Part shown: positions 1 to 12,600 of the stretch, in pieces | Layout of the letters: every line of letters starts with the position of its first letter | Position numbering within the stretch: position 1 is the first letter of the stretch | Origin: Saururus chinensis | Taxonomy: Eukaryota > Streptophyta > Magnoliopsida > Piperales > Saururaceae | Length of the DNA stretch: 64,000 nt | Assembly (NCBI GenBank): GCA_035235625.1 | Contig: CP141143.1 | Coordinates: forward strand, 44,811,178 to 44,875,177 | Reading direction: 5' to 3' | Notes under the pieces: generated by a model | Database searches by the model: none | What the model was told of the DNA's origin: nothing | The model's input: only the letters and a program-made list of their open reading frames with translations | Made by a program: the position numbers and the translations under genes

Positions 1-2390
1 TAATTAACTCAACATCACACTACACATGCACATTAACATCTAATCATGGATTCCAGCAGAAATCATGGGTGAAAACCATCGAAAACTATTAATCATGTCA
101 AGTGTATCCACATGCTAAACATATCTAAGCATATTCACACCACACTTGAGTCTAGGCATAACACTATCATTCACCAATAATTTAGCCACATCATATAATG
201 ACATACCAGTTCATTAGCATGCTGTAATCCTATTAAAACCATGCTTAAACCATAGGGAATCATTTACTCATAGGATTAAAACAAACAACCATAACATATG
301 TAGCCAACAACATGCTATTTCACCCAAGACATAAATACTCTTCATAATTTCCAACATTAATAACATGCACTTCCAGTGGTTCATTATGGCTCAAAATATT
401 CCACATGAACATTTAAAATGGTATTTAAGAGTAAAAAACATGAAAAGAAGCATAAAAATCAAGATAGTCAAAATCCGTAAATTATCCATTCAAACGGCCT
501 TTAGGGACGTTCGAACGACTTACTTGAATATCAGCTTGAAAAACCGTTATGCCGTTCGATCGGCATAACAACAGTTTCTGGGTCATCTTCTCGATGTTGA
601 AAACCAACCCGAACCTCCATCAATCCAACTTAATACATCAAATCAAAGCCCGAAACTCCGCCATACTGAAATCAAAGCTTCCAGAACATTAAATCTAAAC
701 ATTATTAAGCAAAGCCCTATGAAAATAAGGCCAAAGATTAAGCTTTTATCACATCACCATTATAGCATACATGCATGCAACCCATTTCAAAATACCTCAA
801 ATCTTCGATCCGAAATCACAGCAAGTTTAAGACACAAAGACCCTTACCTCCCAACAAGTTATTGATTTGAAATAGTCGCTTAAACACCTCCAAAATCTAC
901 ACAAAACATGATCTTCATCAATACCTTTAGAAAATGGGTTCAAGAAACCTCTTGAAAAACCTTAGATCTAGGGTTAAAGAAACCCAAAAACGAAATTCCC
1001 ACTATTAGGGTTTGAAATAAGGTTTCAAATCAGTAGCTTTATGCTTTGAAATCGAGAGTAAACCATAGGAGAAGAAGGGATTTGAAAAGATTTTTGAAAG
1101 CCCTAATGGATTTATGAAATATTAAGCAAAATCTCACCTTAATCTCCTTTCTCCTTTAGGAAAATGGGGATTTAGCCCTAATGCTCTAGGTTTTAGCCTT
1201 GTAATTAACTCGTCATCACATTACACATGCACATTAACATCTAATCATGGATTTCAGCGGAAATCATGGGTGAAAACCATCAAAGAAGTCAAGCGTATCC
1301 ACATGCTAAACATATCTAAGCATATTCACACCACACTTGAGTCTAGGCATTGCACTATCATTCATCCATAATTTAACCACATCATATAATGACATACTAG
1401 TTCATTAGCTTGTTGTAATCCTATTAAAACCATGCTTAAACCATAGGGAATCATTACTCATAGGATTAAAACAAACAACCGTTAACATACGTAGCCAACA
1501 ATATGCAATTTCACCCAAGACTTAAATACTCTTCATAATTTCCAACATTAATAACATGCACTTCCGGTTGCACATTGTGGCTCAAAATATTCCACATAAA
1601 TATTTGAAATGGTATTTAAGAGTAAAATATTGAAAATAAACTTAAAAATCAAGATGGTCAGAATCTGCAGTGTATCCGTTTGATCGGCCTGTAGGGTCAT
1701 TTGAACGGCTGACATGAATATCAGCCTGCAAAACCGTAATAGTAGTTTCTGGGTTGTATTCTCCATGTTGAAAACTAACCCGAACCTCTATCAATTTAAC
1801 TTAATACATCAAATCAATGCCCCAAACTCCACCATAATCAAATTAAAGCTTTCGGAACATTAAATCTAAACATTATTAAGCAAAGCCCTAAGAAAATAAC
1901 ACCAAAGATTAAGCTTTTATCACATCACCATTATACCACACATGCATGCAACCCATTTCAAAATACGTAAAATCTTAGATCCGAAATCACAGCAAGTTTA
2001 AGACACAAAGACCCTTACCTTATAGCAAGTTCTTGATTCGAAATGGTCCCTTAAACTCCTCCAAAACCTACCCAAAATATGATCTTTATCAATACCTTCA
2101 TAAAATTGATTTAGAACATCTAAACCTCTAGAAAAACCTTAGATATAGGGTTCAAGAAACCCAAAAACGAAATTCCCACTATTAGGGTTTGAAATAAGGT
2201 TTCAAATCAGTAGCTTTATGCTTTGAAATTTAGAGTAAACCATAGGAGAAGAAGGGATTTGAAAATATTTATGAAAACCCTAATGCATTTATGAAATATT
2301 AAGCAAAATCTCACGATAATCTCCTTTCTCCTTCAGGGAAATGGGGATTAAGCCCAAATGCTCCAGGTTTCAGCCCTTTCCCGATTGGGA
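1..2390. repeat. 1.2-kb direct tandem duplication inside the LTR
   Basis: Position 1 (TAATTAACTCAACATCACAC) matches position 1203 (TAATTAACTCGTCATCACAT), and similarity then runs on for about 1.2 kb, giving two head-to-tail units of about 1202 bp. Both hold the same landmarks in order, for example a run ending in CACTTCC after CATTAATAACATG and a closing run around CTCCTTTCTCCTT. They differ by scattered substitutions and small gaps, so the duplication is not recent. Because unit 1 begins exactly at the window edge, more copies may lie upstream. Confidence 0.85.
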
Positions 2391-2406
2391 AACTGGCTGT
2401 GCCTTT

Positions 2407-2416
2407 CCTTATATAG
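2407..2416 (-). promoter_or_regulatory. Putative TATA box of the chromovirus LTR
   Basis: The minus strand reads CTATATAAGG about 410 bases inside the LTR from its start at 2828. This is a plausible U3 position for the element's own promoter. It is a motif match only; no expression evidence exists in the sequence. Confidence 0.45.
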
Positions 2417-2828
2417 AAAGGGTTGGGTTAGACAAGAATAATTAATGGGGTACAAATAGAATGCACAACTAAAAATGGTTAAATTTGCTATTACATTCCA
2501 AATTAAAATCTGAAAAATTCTTAAATAAATTTGCAATGTCTTACTTTGATGTTAGGAACATTGTGGGTTAAAAATTCCAATTTTGGTTGTGGGGCCTGTG
2601 GTGGGTCCTGCCAAAACTTAATTTTTTAGGAAAAATAGTAAAAATTCTGAAAGTTCCAAATGACTTAAATTAACTTAAAAACTTGAAATGTGATGAAAAT
2701 TTTGGTTAAAACCTTTGTTAACCACTTAAATTTCAAAAATAGCCCAAAACCGATCCGAGTTAACACTAAACCATACAAAAGCAATTAAATAGAATAAAGT
2801 AAACCGGTTCAAGCTTAAGGATTTTACA

Positions 2829-2841
2829 TCCTTCCCCTCTT
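2829..2841 (-). other. Polypurine tract next to the chromovirus 3' LTR
   Basis: The minus strand reads AAGAGGGGAAGGA immediately before the LTR start TGTAAAATCC. A purine run touching the LTR is the plus-strand DNA priming site of LTR retrotransposons, and it fixes the LTR boundary and the element's orientation. Confidence 0.75.
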
Positions 2842-2977
2842 AGGAATTTTACTCCCCCAAAATTCACTAGAGGTGGGTGACAAAAAGATCAGGGTAGTTC
2901 TTCTTGATCTCATTTTTTTCTTTCCCATGTGGCTTGCCCGACCCCGTGATTCCTCCACAACACCTTCCCGAGTGGGA

Positions 2978-3631
2978 TTACCTTTTGTCGAAGTACCTTC
3001 TCTGGTCTAAAATCTGAATAGGTACCTCCTCATAGGAAAGATTCTCTTGGAGTTCCAATGGCTCAAAATCCAATACATGAGTAGGATCTGGCTCATACTT
3101 CCTAAGAAGTGAGACGTGAAAGACATTATGGACATCGGCCAATCGAGGTGGCAGGGCTACTCGATATGCTGTGGTGCCTATCCGTTCCAAGATATCAAAT
3201 GGTCCAATAAATTGAGGTGACAGCTTGCCCCATTGCCAAATCACACAATGGGTCAGAGAAATCTTAAGGAACACATGGTCGCGAACATTGAACTCTAATT
3301 CCAGCCGTCTCCTATCAGCATAGCTTTTCTGATGGCTCTGAGTTGTTTTCAATCTCTCCCGAATGAGGCGTATCTTCTCCACTAACTACTGGATAAGGTC
3401 AGGGCCAGTGAGAAGGTGCTCTCCAACCTCATTCCAAAACAAAGGTGATCGACAAGGACGCCCATAAATTGCCTCGAATGGTGCCATTTTGATGCTCGCT
3501 CGGTAGCTATTGTTATAGGCAAACTCAACCAGCAGCAAATGCTGCTCCCAACTTCCCTTCCGCTTGAGGATACAAGCCAGAAGCATGTCCTCAAGTGTTA
3601 TATGGTCCTCTCAGATTGCCCATTGGTCTGA
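2978..3631 (-). mobile_element. Integrase C-terminal remains of a Tekay/Del-type chromovirus (broken)
   Basis: The minus strand encodes recognisable pieces of a Ty3/gypsy integrase. The 3386-3586 part holds the end of the catalytic core (LLLVEFAYNNSY and a following YGRPCRSPLFW block). The 2978-3382 part holds the C-terminal region (LSPQFIGPFDILERIG, then DVHNVFHVSLLRKYEPDPTH and LSYEEVPIQILD). This block order and wording is typical of Tekay/Del chromoviruses, where it precedes a chromodomain. The pieces lie 150 bp upstream of the polypurine tract, as expected. Upstream the element stops abruptly at about 3631, where a different LTR family begins. No reverse transcriptase or gag of this copy is in the window. 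It is a fossil carrying several breaks. Confidence 0.85.
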
Positions 3632-4630
3632 TGAGTACATAGGCAACTAACATCAGGTGTTGTTGGCCCAATCCGAAAAAATATTAATAAAACCTTTTGT
3701 CCTTAGGAAGCTCTTCTCCACAGGGCAGAGAGGTTCCATTGTTGTTGCGGTGGATGTTTGGTTTGATTGCAGGTTTTCCATGCGACAACAAGTGAGACCA
3801 AGATTGATGCGTATAGGTTGAAATTTCTTCTTTCCTGCAACTTCGGTACGTAAGTGTATCTTTGGCGTGAAAGTCAACTTAGATATTTATTTTCAGACAT
3901 ATGACAGATTTGTACTTAGATGGATAGGCTATTCTTTGTGAATTTTTAAGACATGTAATATTATCATATGATTCAATATTCATAGTTGTCCATTATTGTT
4001 GGGGTGGTTGTTTGGTTTGATTGCAGATTCTCCATATAACAACAAGTGAGACCCAGATTGATGCGTACAGGATGAAGTTTCTTCGTTCCTGCAACTTTGG
4101 TACGTAAGTATATCTTTGGCGTGAGAGTCAACTTACGTACCAGAATTGCAATAATGAAGAAACTTCATCCTGTACGCATCAATCTTGGTCTCACTTGTTG
4201 TCGCATGGAGAACTTCATCCTTAGGAAGCTTTTCTCCGCAGGGTAGAGAGGTTCCATCTCTACCCTGCGGAGAAAAGCTTCCTAAGGATGAAGTTCTCCA
4301 TGCGACAACAAGTGAGACCAAGATTGATGCGTACAGGATGAAGTTTCTTCGTTCCTATAACTCCGGTACGTAAGTGTATCTTTGGCATGAGAGTCAACTT
4401 AGTTATTTATTTTCAAACGTATGATGGATTTGTACTTAGATGGATAGGCTATTCTTTGTGAATTTTTCAAACGTGTAATAATATCATATGATGTGATATT
4501 CATAGTTGTGAACCCCAGATATCTTATCTTGGATATTTAATCGAATGGTTTGTTTTGTATTTAAGAAAAAAAATATTGTGATTACCGTTCATGTTATTTT
4601 AAAAAAAACTTAAAAATCAGGGTCATGACA
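3632..4630 (+). mobile_element. Rearranged LTR fragment, family B
   Basis: The left edge (GATGAGTACATAGGCAACTA) matches the family B solo LTR near 17130. The right edge matches that LTR's end, closing in CATGACA at 4630. Between them the LTR's terminal part occurs more than once: a direct partial copy near 3980-4130 and an inverted copy centred near 4253. It abuts chromovirus integrase on the left and Athila-like sequence on the right, with no target duplication, so it is a rearranged remnant and not a clean insertion. The open frames here are chance frames and I give them no function. Confidence 0.7.
4131..4376. repeat. Large near-perfect inverted repeat, arms about 120 bp
   Basis: The arms run outward from about 4253: CTCTACCCTGCGGAGAAAAG on the right arm is mirrored by CTTTTCTCCGCAGGGTAGAG on the left. 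They stay nearly identical out to ACTTACGTACC and GGTACGTAAGT. The spacer is only a few bases, so the strand could fold into a hairpin or cruciform. Because the arms mirror each other, the two strands carry nearly the same 62-codon open frame; this is an effect of the palindrome, not a gene pair. Confidence 0.9.
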
Positions 4631-5229
4631 AAGGATTTCCTTTTTAATGGAAGAGCTTTTTATGTTTATTCAATTCTTTGTTGAATTATTATCTTGTAGA
4701 TGATAGATTGATGTGGTTTTGATATTTACATCGATTCTAATTTCTGTGATTTAGAGTAGATGGTTATTCAATAGTTTTAATGTTAATATGATTACTGAAT
4801 TGGATGAGTAATACTAAGATATTACGATCATGCCTATAATTTAGTTTAGAGTAGATGATTCGTGCTATTGTCGAAGATAGTTCATGCCATAGATTTATTT
4901 AATGATTCTTTTTGAAGTAATTCTAGCTTGTAGCTGAGAATACTTGTTCATATTCACACTAGATTTAGATTAAAGGTTAAGAAATTGTTATGGTTCTATA
5001 GTGGATTCGATTTCCTAAGTAATTTTCATCATATTGATCTCTACATTTTAAACTAATTGATTACTTGCTTTCATTAATTTAGTTTTAAGTTCTTTTTACT
5101 TTTTAATTAACAAATTTTGCTCTTAGATTTAGTAAAAATTCATTTGTCTCTGAGGTTCGACAACCCTTAAATACTAATCAAAATACAATTACCTTGTACA
5201 CGTGCAAAGGGTTTAATTATAAACGATCA
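4631..5229 (+). mobile_element. Probable 5' LTR of an Athila-like Ty3/gypsy element
   Basis: This AT-rich stretch ends in AACGATCA at 5229, a few bases before a tRNA-Asp primer binding site. That position marks it as the 3' end of a 5' LTR. Its last ~45 bases recur at about 6598-6644 in a second LTR scrap. The left boundary is not clear: it abuts the family B fragment at 4630 without a visible TG start or target duplication. No promoter motif stands out. Confidence 0.55.
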
Positions 5230-5235
5230 TGTTTT

Positions 5236-5253
5236 TGGCGCCGTTGCCGGGGA
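5236..5253 (+). other. Primer binding site complementary to tRNA-Asp
   Basis: TGGCGCCGTTGCCGGGGA is the complement of the 3' end of plant tRNA-Asp including CCA. A tRNA-Asp primer is typical of Athila-type elements. It lies six bases after the LTR end and fixes the plus orientation of this element. Confidence 0.85.
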
Positions 5254-5547
5254 CGGTGTAGATTTGTAACAAAATTAGTATTAGGATAATTCTAGCTACT
5301 TTAGTTTAAGTTTACTCTAGTTTTTAGGTAAATTCTTAGTTTCTTACTTTCTTTTAATTTGATCTTGTAGGTTGAGTTGAAGACTGTGTTCTCTACACTT
5401 GTGGCCAAAAGTGGAGATTGATAAGCATAGTGCTTCTCTTCACTTTTCAAGATTCATATCTCTCTTTATTTTTAGTTTTTTTTCACTTAGTTTTTGCTTA
5501 TTCTTCCCTTTTTTACACTTCAATGTGTGGTGTGTTTGTGGTGTATG

Positions 5548-6480
5548 CGTGGCCATCGCTCCTTACTCCCTCGATTAGTACCACTTGACCCTTTGCCTGA
5601 GTGGACACCTAGGAGAGTTAAGTTGCCCTCAACCATCACACCTATCCATTCTCCCACCAATTCCTCCACCCATATCACTTCTACCAACATCATGGTTGAA
5701 CATCAGTTAGTAGATGCACCTCTCAAAGCTCTAAGGGAGTATTACACTCCCAATGAGTACACCTCTCCTTCATGCATTAGGTTGCTAGCGGTCGCTGCTC
5801 AAAATTATGAAATTAAGCCCAATGTCATTCAAATGCTTCTATATTTTTATGTGCATAATAAAGAAAACCCGTATAGGCACCTAGATGACTTCTTAGAACT
5901 ATGCACAACTTTCAAGCTCTCAAACTTAACCGATGAGGCTGTCAAACTTCGGTTTTTCCCTTTCACATTGAAACATAAGGCTAAAGAATGACTTCACTCA
6001 TTAGAGCCAAACACCATCACAACATGAGCCCAAATGCAACAAGAGTTCCTCAAAAAGTACTTCCCCATAGGTAAGACCAACCAAATGAGAAAGGCCATAA
6101 CAACCTTTGCCGAATTTCCCACTGAACAGTTCCATGAGAGTTGGGATAGACTTAAGGACCTTCTTAGGAGGTGTCCTCATCATGCTGTCCCTAAGTAGAT
6201 ATTAGTGCAACATTTTTATGAGGGTGTTACTGAACAAAATCACCATCTTGTTGATGCAAGCTGTGGGGGTACCTTTTTGCTAAAAAATAAAAATGAGGCA
6301 TGAAAACTTTTTGCGGACTTGAGTGAAAATTCTCTTCAACATGGTACGTTGAATAGGAATAAAAGTGGACTATCTACCTTGAACAATGCCAACTCTAGGG
6401 GTCGCTTGTATGAAGTCAAAAACCCATTAGACCTCTCCTCCAAGGTTGATACCTTGAACAATATGCCTTAGTCTAGACTA
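5548..6480 (+). mobile_element. gag remains of an Athila-like Ty3/gypsy element (broken)
   Basis: Downstream of the primer site the plus strand carries gag segments known from the Athila/Tat branch. They include LREYYTPNEYTSPSCIRL, then NPYRHLDDFLELCTTFKLSN, then a KYFPIGKTNQMRKAITTF segment and a HESWDRLKDLLRRCPHHAVP segment. These correspond to the N-terminal capsid-like region and the conserved RCPHH end of the retrotransposon gag domain. Nothing like protease, reverse transcriptase or integrase follows: by about 6598 the sequence is already an LTR scrap. The element is a short, broken fossil with several breaks. A piece of a related gag lies inverted at 53329-53478. Confidence 0.8.
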
Positions 6481-6597
6481 TACTATCATGGAGTGCCCCT
6501 ATGCCTCTCAATTTCCTAAGCTTGTCCAAGATCATGTGAATGCAACCCAATCCTTCCCTAGGGCTAACAACAATCAATTTTCAAACACATATAACCC

Positions 6598-6646
6598 TAG
6601 TACAATTACCTTGTACACTTACAAAGAGTTTAATTATAAACGATTA
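6598..6646 (+). mobile_element. LTR scrap at the right end of the Athila-like remnant
   Basis: The stretch from ACAATTACCTTGTACAC to TTTAATTATAAACGA repeats the last ~45 bases of the LTR at 5185-5227. It ends where the satellite begins at 6647. It is therefore the 3' tail of a second LTR, and the element's right junction with the satellite. Confidence 0.6.
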
Positions 6647-9600
6647 GAGGTCTCTTTAAAATTTAAATGATATCACGATTTATGCATATTTTCTACGAAC
6701 TTAGGTTTTAATCGATTAAAAGAATATAACTTGACCAAAAGTGGTATGATTTGTTCTTTGTTTACTCCGATTTATTCAATTTATAAACATGTAAAATGAG
6801 TACGTACTTATTTTAAAAATAATTAAATACACATTTGTGAGGAGCTTTCGTACTTTGTTCTAGATCTAGTTAAGGAAATTAAATTATATAAGTTAAGGAA
6901 GAACGGTCAAATTGTGCTATCACATTTTCCTTTTAATTCATTATTATGAACGTAACAAATAAATATGAGGTATCCTTAAACATTAAACGATATAACTATT
7001 TATGTGCACTCTTAATGAACTTTGGTTTTAATTGATTAAAAAGAAATAACTAGACTAAAAGTTGTCTAATTGGTTTATCGTTTAGTGCATTTCATTCAAT
7101 CTTAGAAATTTAGCAAATGAGTAGGTATTTCTATAAAATACATTCATGACATGCTTCAATGTTTTTTTTCTAAATCTAGATAAGCGAATGATATTATATA
7201 AGTTGAGGAAGATCAGTCAAATTGTGTTATCACTTTTCCTATTTCATTCATTATTGCGAATGGAAAAAATTAATGTGAGGTCTCTTTAAAATTTGAACGA
7301 TATAATGATTATTACACATTCTTAACGAACTTAGTTTTTAATCGATTAAAAGTATTTAACTTAGCCAAAAGTTGTGCGATTGTTTCATCATTTGCCACAA
7401 TTTATTCATTTTAAGAACTTAGTAAATGAGTATGTATTTATTTAAAACAATTGAACACACATTCATGAAAAGTATTGGTACTTTGTTCTAAATCTAGTTA
7501 AGCGAATGAAATCATATAAGTTAAGGAAAAACTGTCAAATTGTGCAATCACTTTGACCATTTGATTCGTTATTTCGTACATAACAAATGAATAGAACGTC
7601 TCTTTAAAACTTTAAATGATATAACAATTGGTGCATATTCTTAATGAACTTTAGTTTTAATCGGTTAAAAGGAAATGACTTGACCAAAATTTGTCTAATT
7701 GGTTTGTTGTTTAGTGCGTGCAATTCATTTTTGCGAACTTAGCAAATGAGTATGTATTTATTTGAAATAATTAAATACATATTTGTGATAAGCTTTGGTG
7801 CTTTATTCGAAATCTAGTTAAGAGATTTGAAACATATAAATTAAGGAAAATGGTCAAATTTTGGTATCACTTCTTCCATTTCTTTTTTATTATGAACTTA
7901 ATAAATGAATGGTAGGACTCTTTAAACTTTAAATGATATAAAGTTTTGTGCACATTCTTAATAAATATCGGTTTCAATCGATTAAAAGGATATAACTTGA
8001 CAAAAGTGGTCTAATTGGTTCGTCGTTATTGCATTTCATTCTTTTTTACAAATTTAACATATGAGTATGTATTTATTTAAAATAATTAAAAACACATTTA
8101 TAACGAGTTTTAGTGCATTGTTCTAAATCAAGTCAAGCGAATGAATTCATATAAGTTTAAGAAGATTGGTCAAATTGTGGCATCACTTTGTCCATTTCAT
8201 TCCATTACGAATATAACAAATGAATGAGAGGTATTTTTAAACATTAAACGAATAATGATTTGAGCACATTCCTAACGAACTTCCATTTTAATCAATTAAA
8301 AGGAAATAACTTGACCAAAAGTGCTATGATTGGTTCATCGTTTAATGCAATTTATTAATTTTACGAACTTAGCAAATTAGAACATAGTTATTTCAAACAA
8401 TTAAATACATATTCGAGACAAGCTTTGGTACTTTGTTCTAAATATAATTATGTTTATGAAAATTTATAAGTTAAGGAAGAACGGTCAAATTCTGCTATCA
8501 CATTGTTCATTTGATTCGTTATTACAAATGTAATAAATGAATAAGGGGCCTCTTTAAGCTTTAAACGATATAACGATTTGTGCACATTCTCAACAAACTA
8601 AGGTTTTAATCATTTAAAAGGATATAACTTGACAAAAATTTGTGTGATTGGTTCGTGTTTGTGTTATTTATTCATTTTATGAACTTAGCAAATGAGTATG
8701 TATTTCTTTAAAATAATTAAAGATCGTTGGTACATTTTTCTAAATCTAGCTAAGTGATTCAAATCATATAAGTTATGGAAGAACAATAAAATTCTCCTAT
8801 CACTTTGTCCATTTGATTAGTTACGAACTAACAAATAAATAGCAGGTCTCTTTAAACTTTAAATGGTATAACAATTTGTGCACATTCTTAATGAACTTTT
8901 GTTTTAATCGATTAAAAGGAAATAATTTAGCTAAAAGTGATCTGATTGGTTCGTCATTCAATGCATTTAAATCATTCATATGAACATTTAAAATGAGTAT
9001 GTATTTATTAAAAATAATTAAATATACATTCGTGACAAGATTTGGTGTTTTATTCTTAATCTAGTTGAGTGAATGAAATCGTATGAGTAAAGGAAGAACA
9101 CTTAAATTGTGCTATAACTTTGTCCATTCGATTCTTTACTACAAACATAACTAATGAATGTCACTTTAAACTTTAAACGATATAACGATTTGTGCACATT
9201 CTTAACGAACTTTGATTTTAATCGATTAAAAGCATATAAATAGATCAAAAGTGGTCCGATTGGTTCATCACTTAGTGCATTTGATTTATTCTAAAAAACT
9301 TATCAAATGAGTACATATTTATTTAAAATAATTGAATACACATTGTTTAGTGCAAATAAAATCATATAAGTTAAGAAAGAACCATAAAATTGTGGTATCA
9401 CTTTGTCAATTTGATCCGTTATTACGAACGTAACAAACAAATGGGTGGTATATTTAAACATTAAATGATATAAAGATTTGTGCATATTCTTAACAAACTT
9501 TGGTTTTCATTGTTTAAAAGGATATAATTAGAGGAAAAGTGGTCTGATTGGTTCATCGTTTAGTGTGCTTGATTTATTTTTATAAACTTAGGTAGTGAGT

Positions 9601-12600
9601 ATGTATTTGTTTAAAATAATTAAATACACCTTTGTAACGAGCTTTGGTACTTTGTTTTCAATCTAGTTAAGCTTTGGTATTTTACAATTAAATCAATTAA
9701 TAGGAAGAACGGTCAAATTGTGGTATCATTTTGTCCATTTAATTTGTTATTATGGATGTAATAATTTAATGAGAGATCTCTTTAGACTTTAAATGCTATA
9801 ACGATTTTTAAACATTCTTAACTGACTTTCGTTGTAAATGATTAAAATATATAACTTTACCTAAATTGGTGTGATTGTTTTGTGGTTTATTTCATTTAAT
9901 TCATTCTTACGAACTTAGCAAATTAATATGTATTTATTTAAAATAATTAAATACACCTTCATGACGAGCTTTGGTCTTTTGTTCTAAATCTAGTCAAGAG
10001 AATCAAATCATATAAGATAAGGAAGAATGGTAAAATTGTAGTATCACTTTGTCCATTTGATTTGTCATTACGACTGCAAGAAATAGATGGGCGGTCTCTA
10101 TAGACTTTTAACGATATAATTATTTTTGTGCATTCTTAACTTCGGTTTTAATCGATTAAAAGGATAGAACTTGATCAAAAGTGCTCGGATGGGTTTGTCG
10201 TTTAGTGCATTATATTCATTCTTATAAACTTAGCAAATGAGTACGTATATATTTAAAACAATTAGATACACATTCGTATCGAGCTTTGGTTCTTTGTTTT
10301 AAATCTAGTTAATCGAATTTGAAGATTCTTAACTTACTTTGATTTTAATTGATTAAAAGGATATAACTTTACCAAAATTGGTCCGATTGGTTTGTCATTT
10401 ATTGCATTTAATTCACTATTATGAACTTAGAAAATTAGTACTTATTTATTTAAAATAATTAAATACATAGACGAGCTTTAGTGGTTTGTTCAAAATCTAT
10501 TTAAGCAAATGAAATTATATAATTTAAGGAAGATCAATCCTATTGTGGCAACAATTTCTCCATTTGATTTGTTATTACGAATGTAATAAATGATTATGTG
10601 TTGTCTTTAAAATTTAAATAATATAACGATTTGTGCACATTATTAAAGGACTTTTATTTTAATGAATTGAAAGGATATAATTAGACCAAAAGTGGTCTGA
10701 TTGGTTCATCATTTAGTGCATTTGATTTACTTTTACATACTTAGCAAATGAGTACGTATTTATTTCAAATAATTCAATACATCTTCATGACGAGCATAAG
10801 GAAGAACGTTCAAATTGTGGTATCACTTTGTCCGTTTGATTTGTCATTACAAACATAAGAAATAAATGGGAGGTCTTTATAGAATTTTAAAGATATAACG
10901 ATTTATGCACATTATTAACTTACTTCGGATTTAATCGATTAAAAGGATATAACTTGATCCAAAGTGATTGGATGGGTTTGTCGTTTAGTGTATTAGATTT
11001 ATTCTTAAGAACTTAGCAAATGAGTATGTATATATTTAAAACAATTAGATACACATTTATGTCGAGCTTTGTTTCTTTGTTTTAAATCTAGTTAATCGAA
11101 TAAAATCATATACGTTAAGGAGGAATGGTCAAATTGTGGTATCACTTTGTTAATTTGATTCATTATTACGAACGTAACAAATCAATAGGAGGTCTCTTTA
11201 AACTTTAAACGATATAAAGATTTGTGCATTTTCTTAACAAACTTCGATTTTAATCGATTAAAAGGATATAACTTAACAAAAAGTGGTTTGATTAGTTAAT
11301 TGTATAGTGCGTTTGTTGCATTGTTCTAAATCTAGTGAAATAAATGAAATCATATAAGTTAAGGAATAACGATCAAATTGTGGTATCACTTATTATGAAC
11401 GAATAAGTGATTCATTATTATGAACGTAACAAATGAATGGGAGGTCTATTTAATCCTTAAACGATATAAAGAATTTTGCACATTCTTAACAAACTTCAGT
11501 TTTAATCGAATAAATAGATATAATTAGACCAAAAGTGATATGATTGGTTCATTATTTAGATCATTTTTTTATTCTTACAAACTTATCAAATGAATATCTA
11601 TTTATTTAAAAAAATCAAAGACATATTCATGACAAGCTTTGGTGCTTTGTTCTAAATCTAGTTAAGCGAATGAAATCATATAAGTTGTGGAAGATCCGTC
11701 AAATTATAGTATAACTTTTTTCATTTAATTCGTTATTACGAATGTAATAAATGAATAGGAGGTATCTTTTATATGAGATAACGATCTGTGCACATGCTTA
11801 ACGAACTCAAGTTTTAATCGATTAAAAGGATATAACTTGAGAAAAAGTTGTCTAATCTCAAGATATAACTTAACAACTGAGTACGTATTTATTTGAAATA
11901 ATAAAATACATATTCCTGATGAGCTTTGGTGCTTTGTTCTAAATAAAATCATATTAGTTAAGGTAGATAAGTTAAATTGTGGTATCATTTTGTCCATTTC
12001 ATTTTTTATTACGAATGTATCAAATGTATATGAGGTCTCTTAAATGTTTAAACGAAATAATGATTAGTTCACATTCTTAACGAACTTACATTTTAATCGA
12101 TTAGTTCATCATTTAGTACGTATGAATCCTTCTTACAAACTTAGCAAATAAAAATGTATTTATTTAAAACAATTTAATACACATTCATGACGAGCTTTGG
12201 TGCTTTGTGCTAAATCTGGTTAACAAATGAATGAGAGGTCTCTTTAAACTTTAAATAATAAATCAATTTTTGCACATTCTTAATGAACTTCAATTTTAAT
12301 CGATAAAAGGATATAACTTGACCCAAATTTGTTTGATTGGTTTGTCATTTAGTGCATTTAATTCATTATAACGAACTTAGCAAATGAGTACGTATTTATA
12401 TAAACTAATTAAATAAATATTCGTGACGAGGTTTGTTGTTTTATTATAAATCTAGTTAAGCATATAAAATCATATAAGTTGAGAGATGGTCATATTGTGG
12501 TATCACTTTGTTAATTTGATTTGTTATTACGAATGTAACAAATGAATAGGAGGTCTTTTTAAACTTCAAAAGATATAAAGATTTGTGCATATTCTTAACA

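Larger units (their letters stand above)
1..2828 (-). mobile_element. Long LTR of a Ty3/gypsy chromovirus (Tekay/Del type), cut by the window edge
   Basis: Read on the minus strand, this LTR starts at 2828 with TGTAAAATCC, directly after a polypurine tract that follows integrase remains. This is the normal order at the 3' end of a Ty3/gypsy element. The far end, expected to finish in CA on the minus strand, lies beyond position 1, so the LTR is at least 2.8 kb, long but usual for Tekay-type elements. A TATA box lies near 2407-2416. The part downstream of it holds a 1.2-kb direct tandem duplication, listed separately. No coding sequence is recognised inside; the short open frames are not protein-like. 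The family call rests on the neighbouring integrase end. Confidence 0.75.

Noticed and set aside
4133-4373. Two similar 62-codon open frames on opposite strands
   Set aside because: They are one sequence read on both arms of the palindrome, and similar frames recur at 3653-3877 as LTR sequence. No protein family fits.
5236-5253. tRNA gene fragment (tRNA-Asp match)
   Set aside because: Only the complement of the tRNA 3' end is present, in the primer site position after an LTR; there is no cloverleaf.
11387-11411. Small hairpin TCACTTATT...AATAAGTGA
   Set aside because: A local partial duplication within one satellite monomer; not repeated elsewhere.
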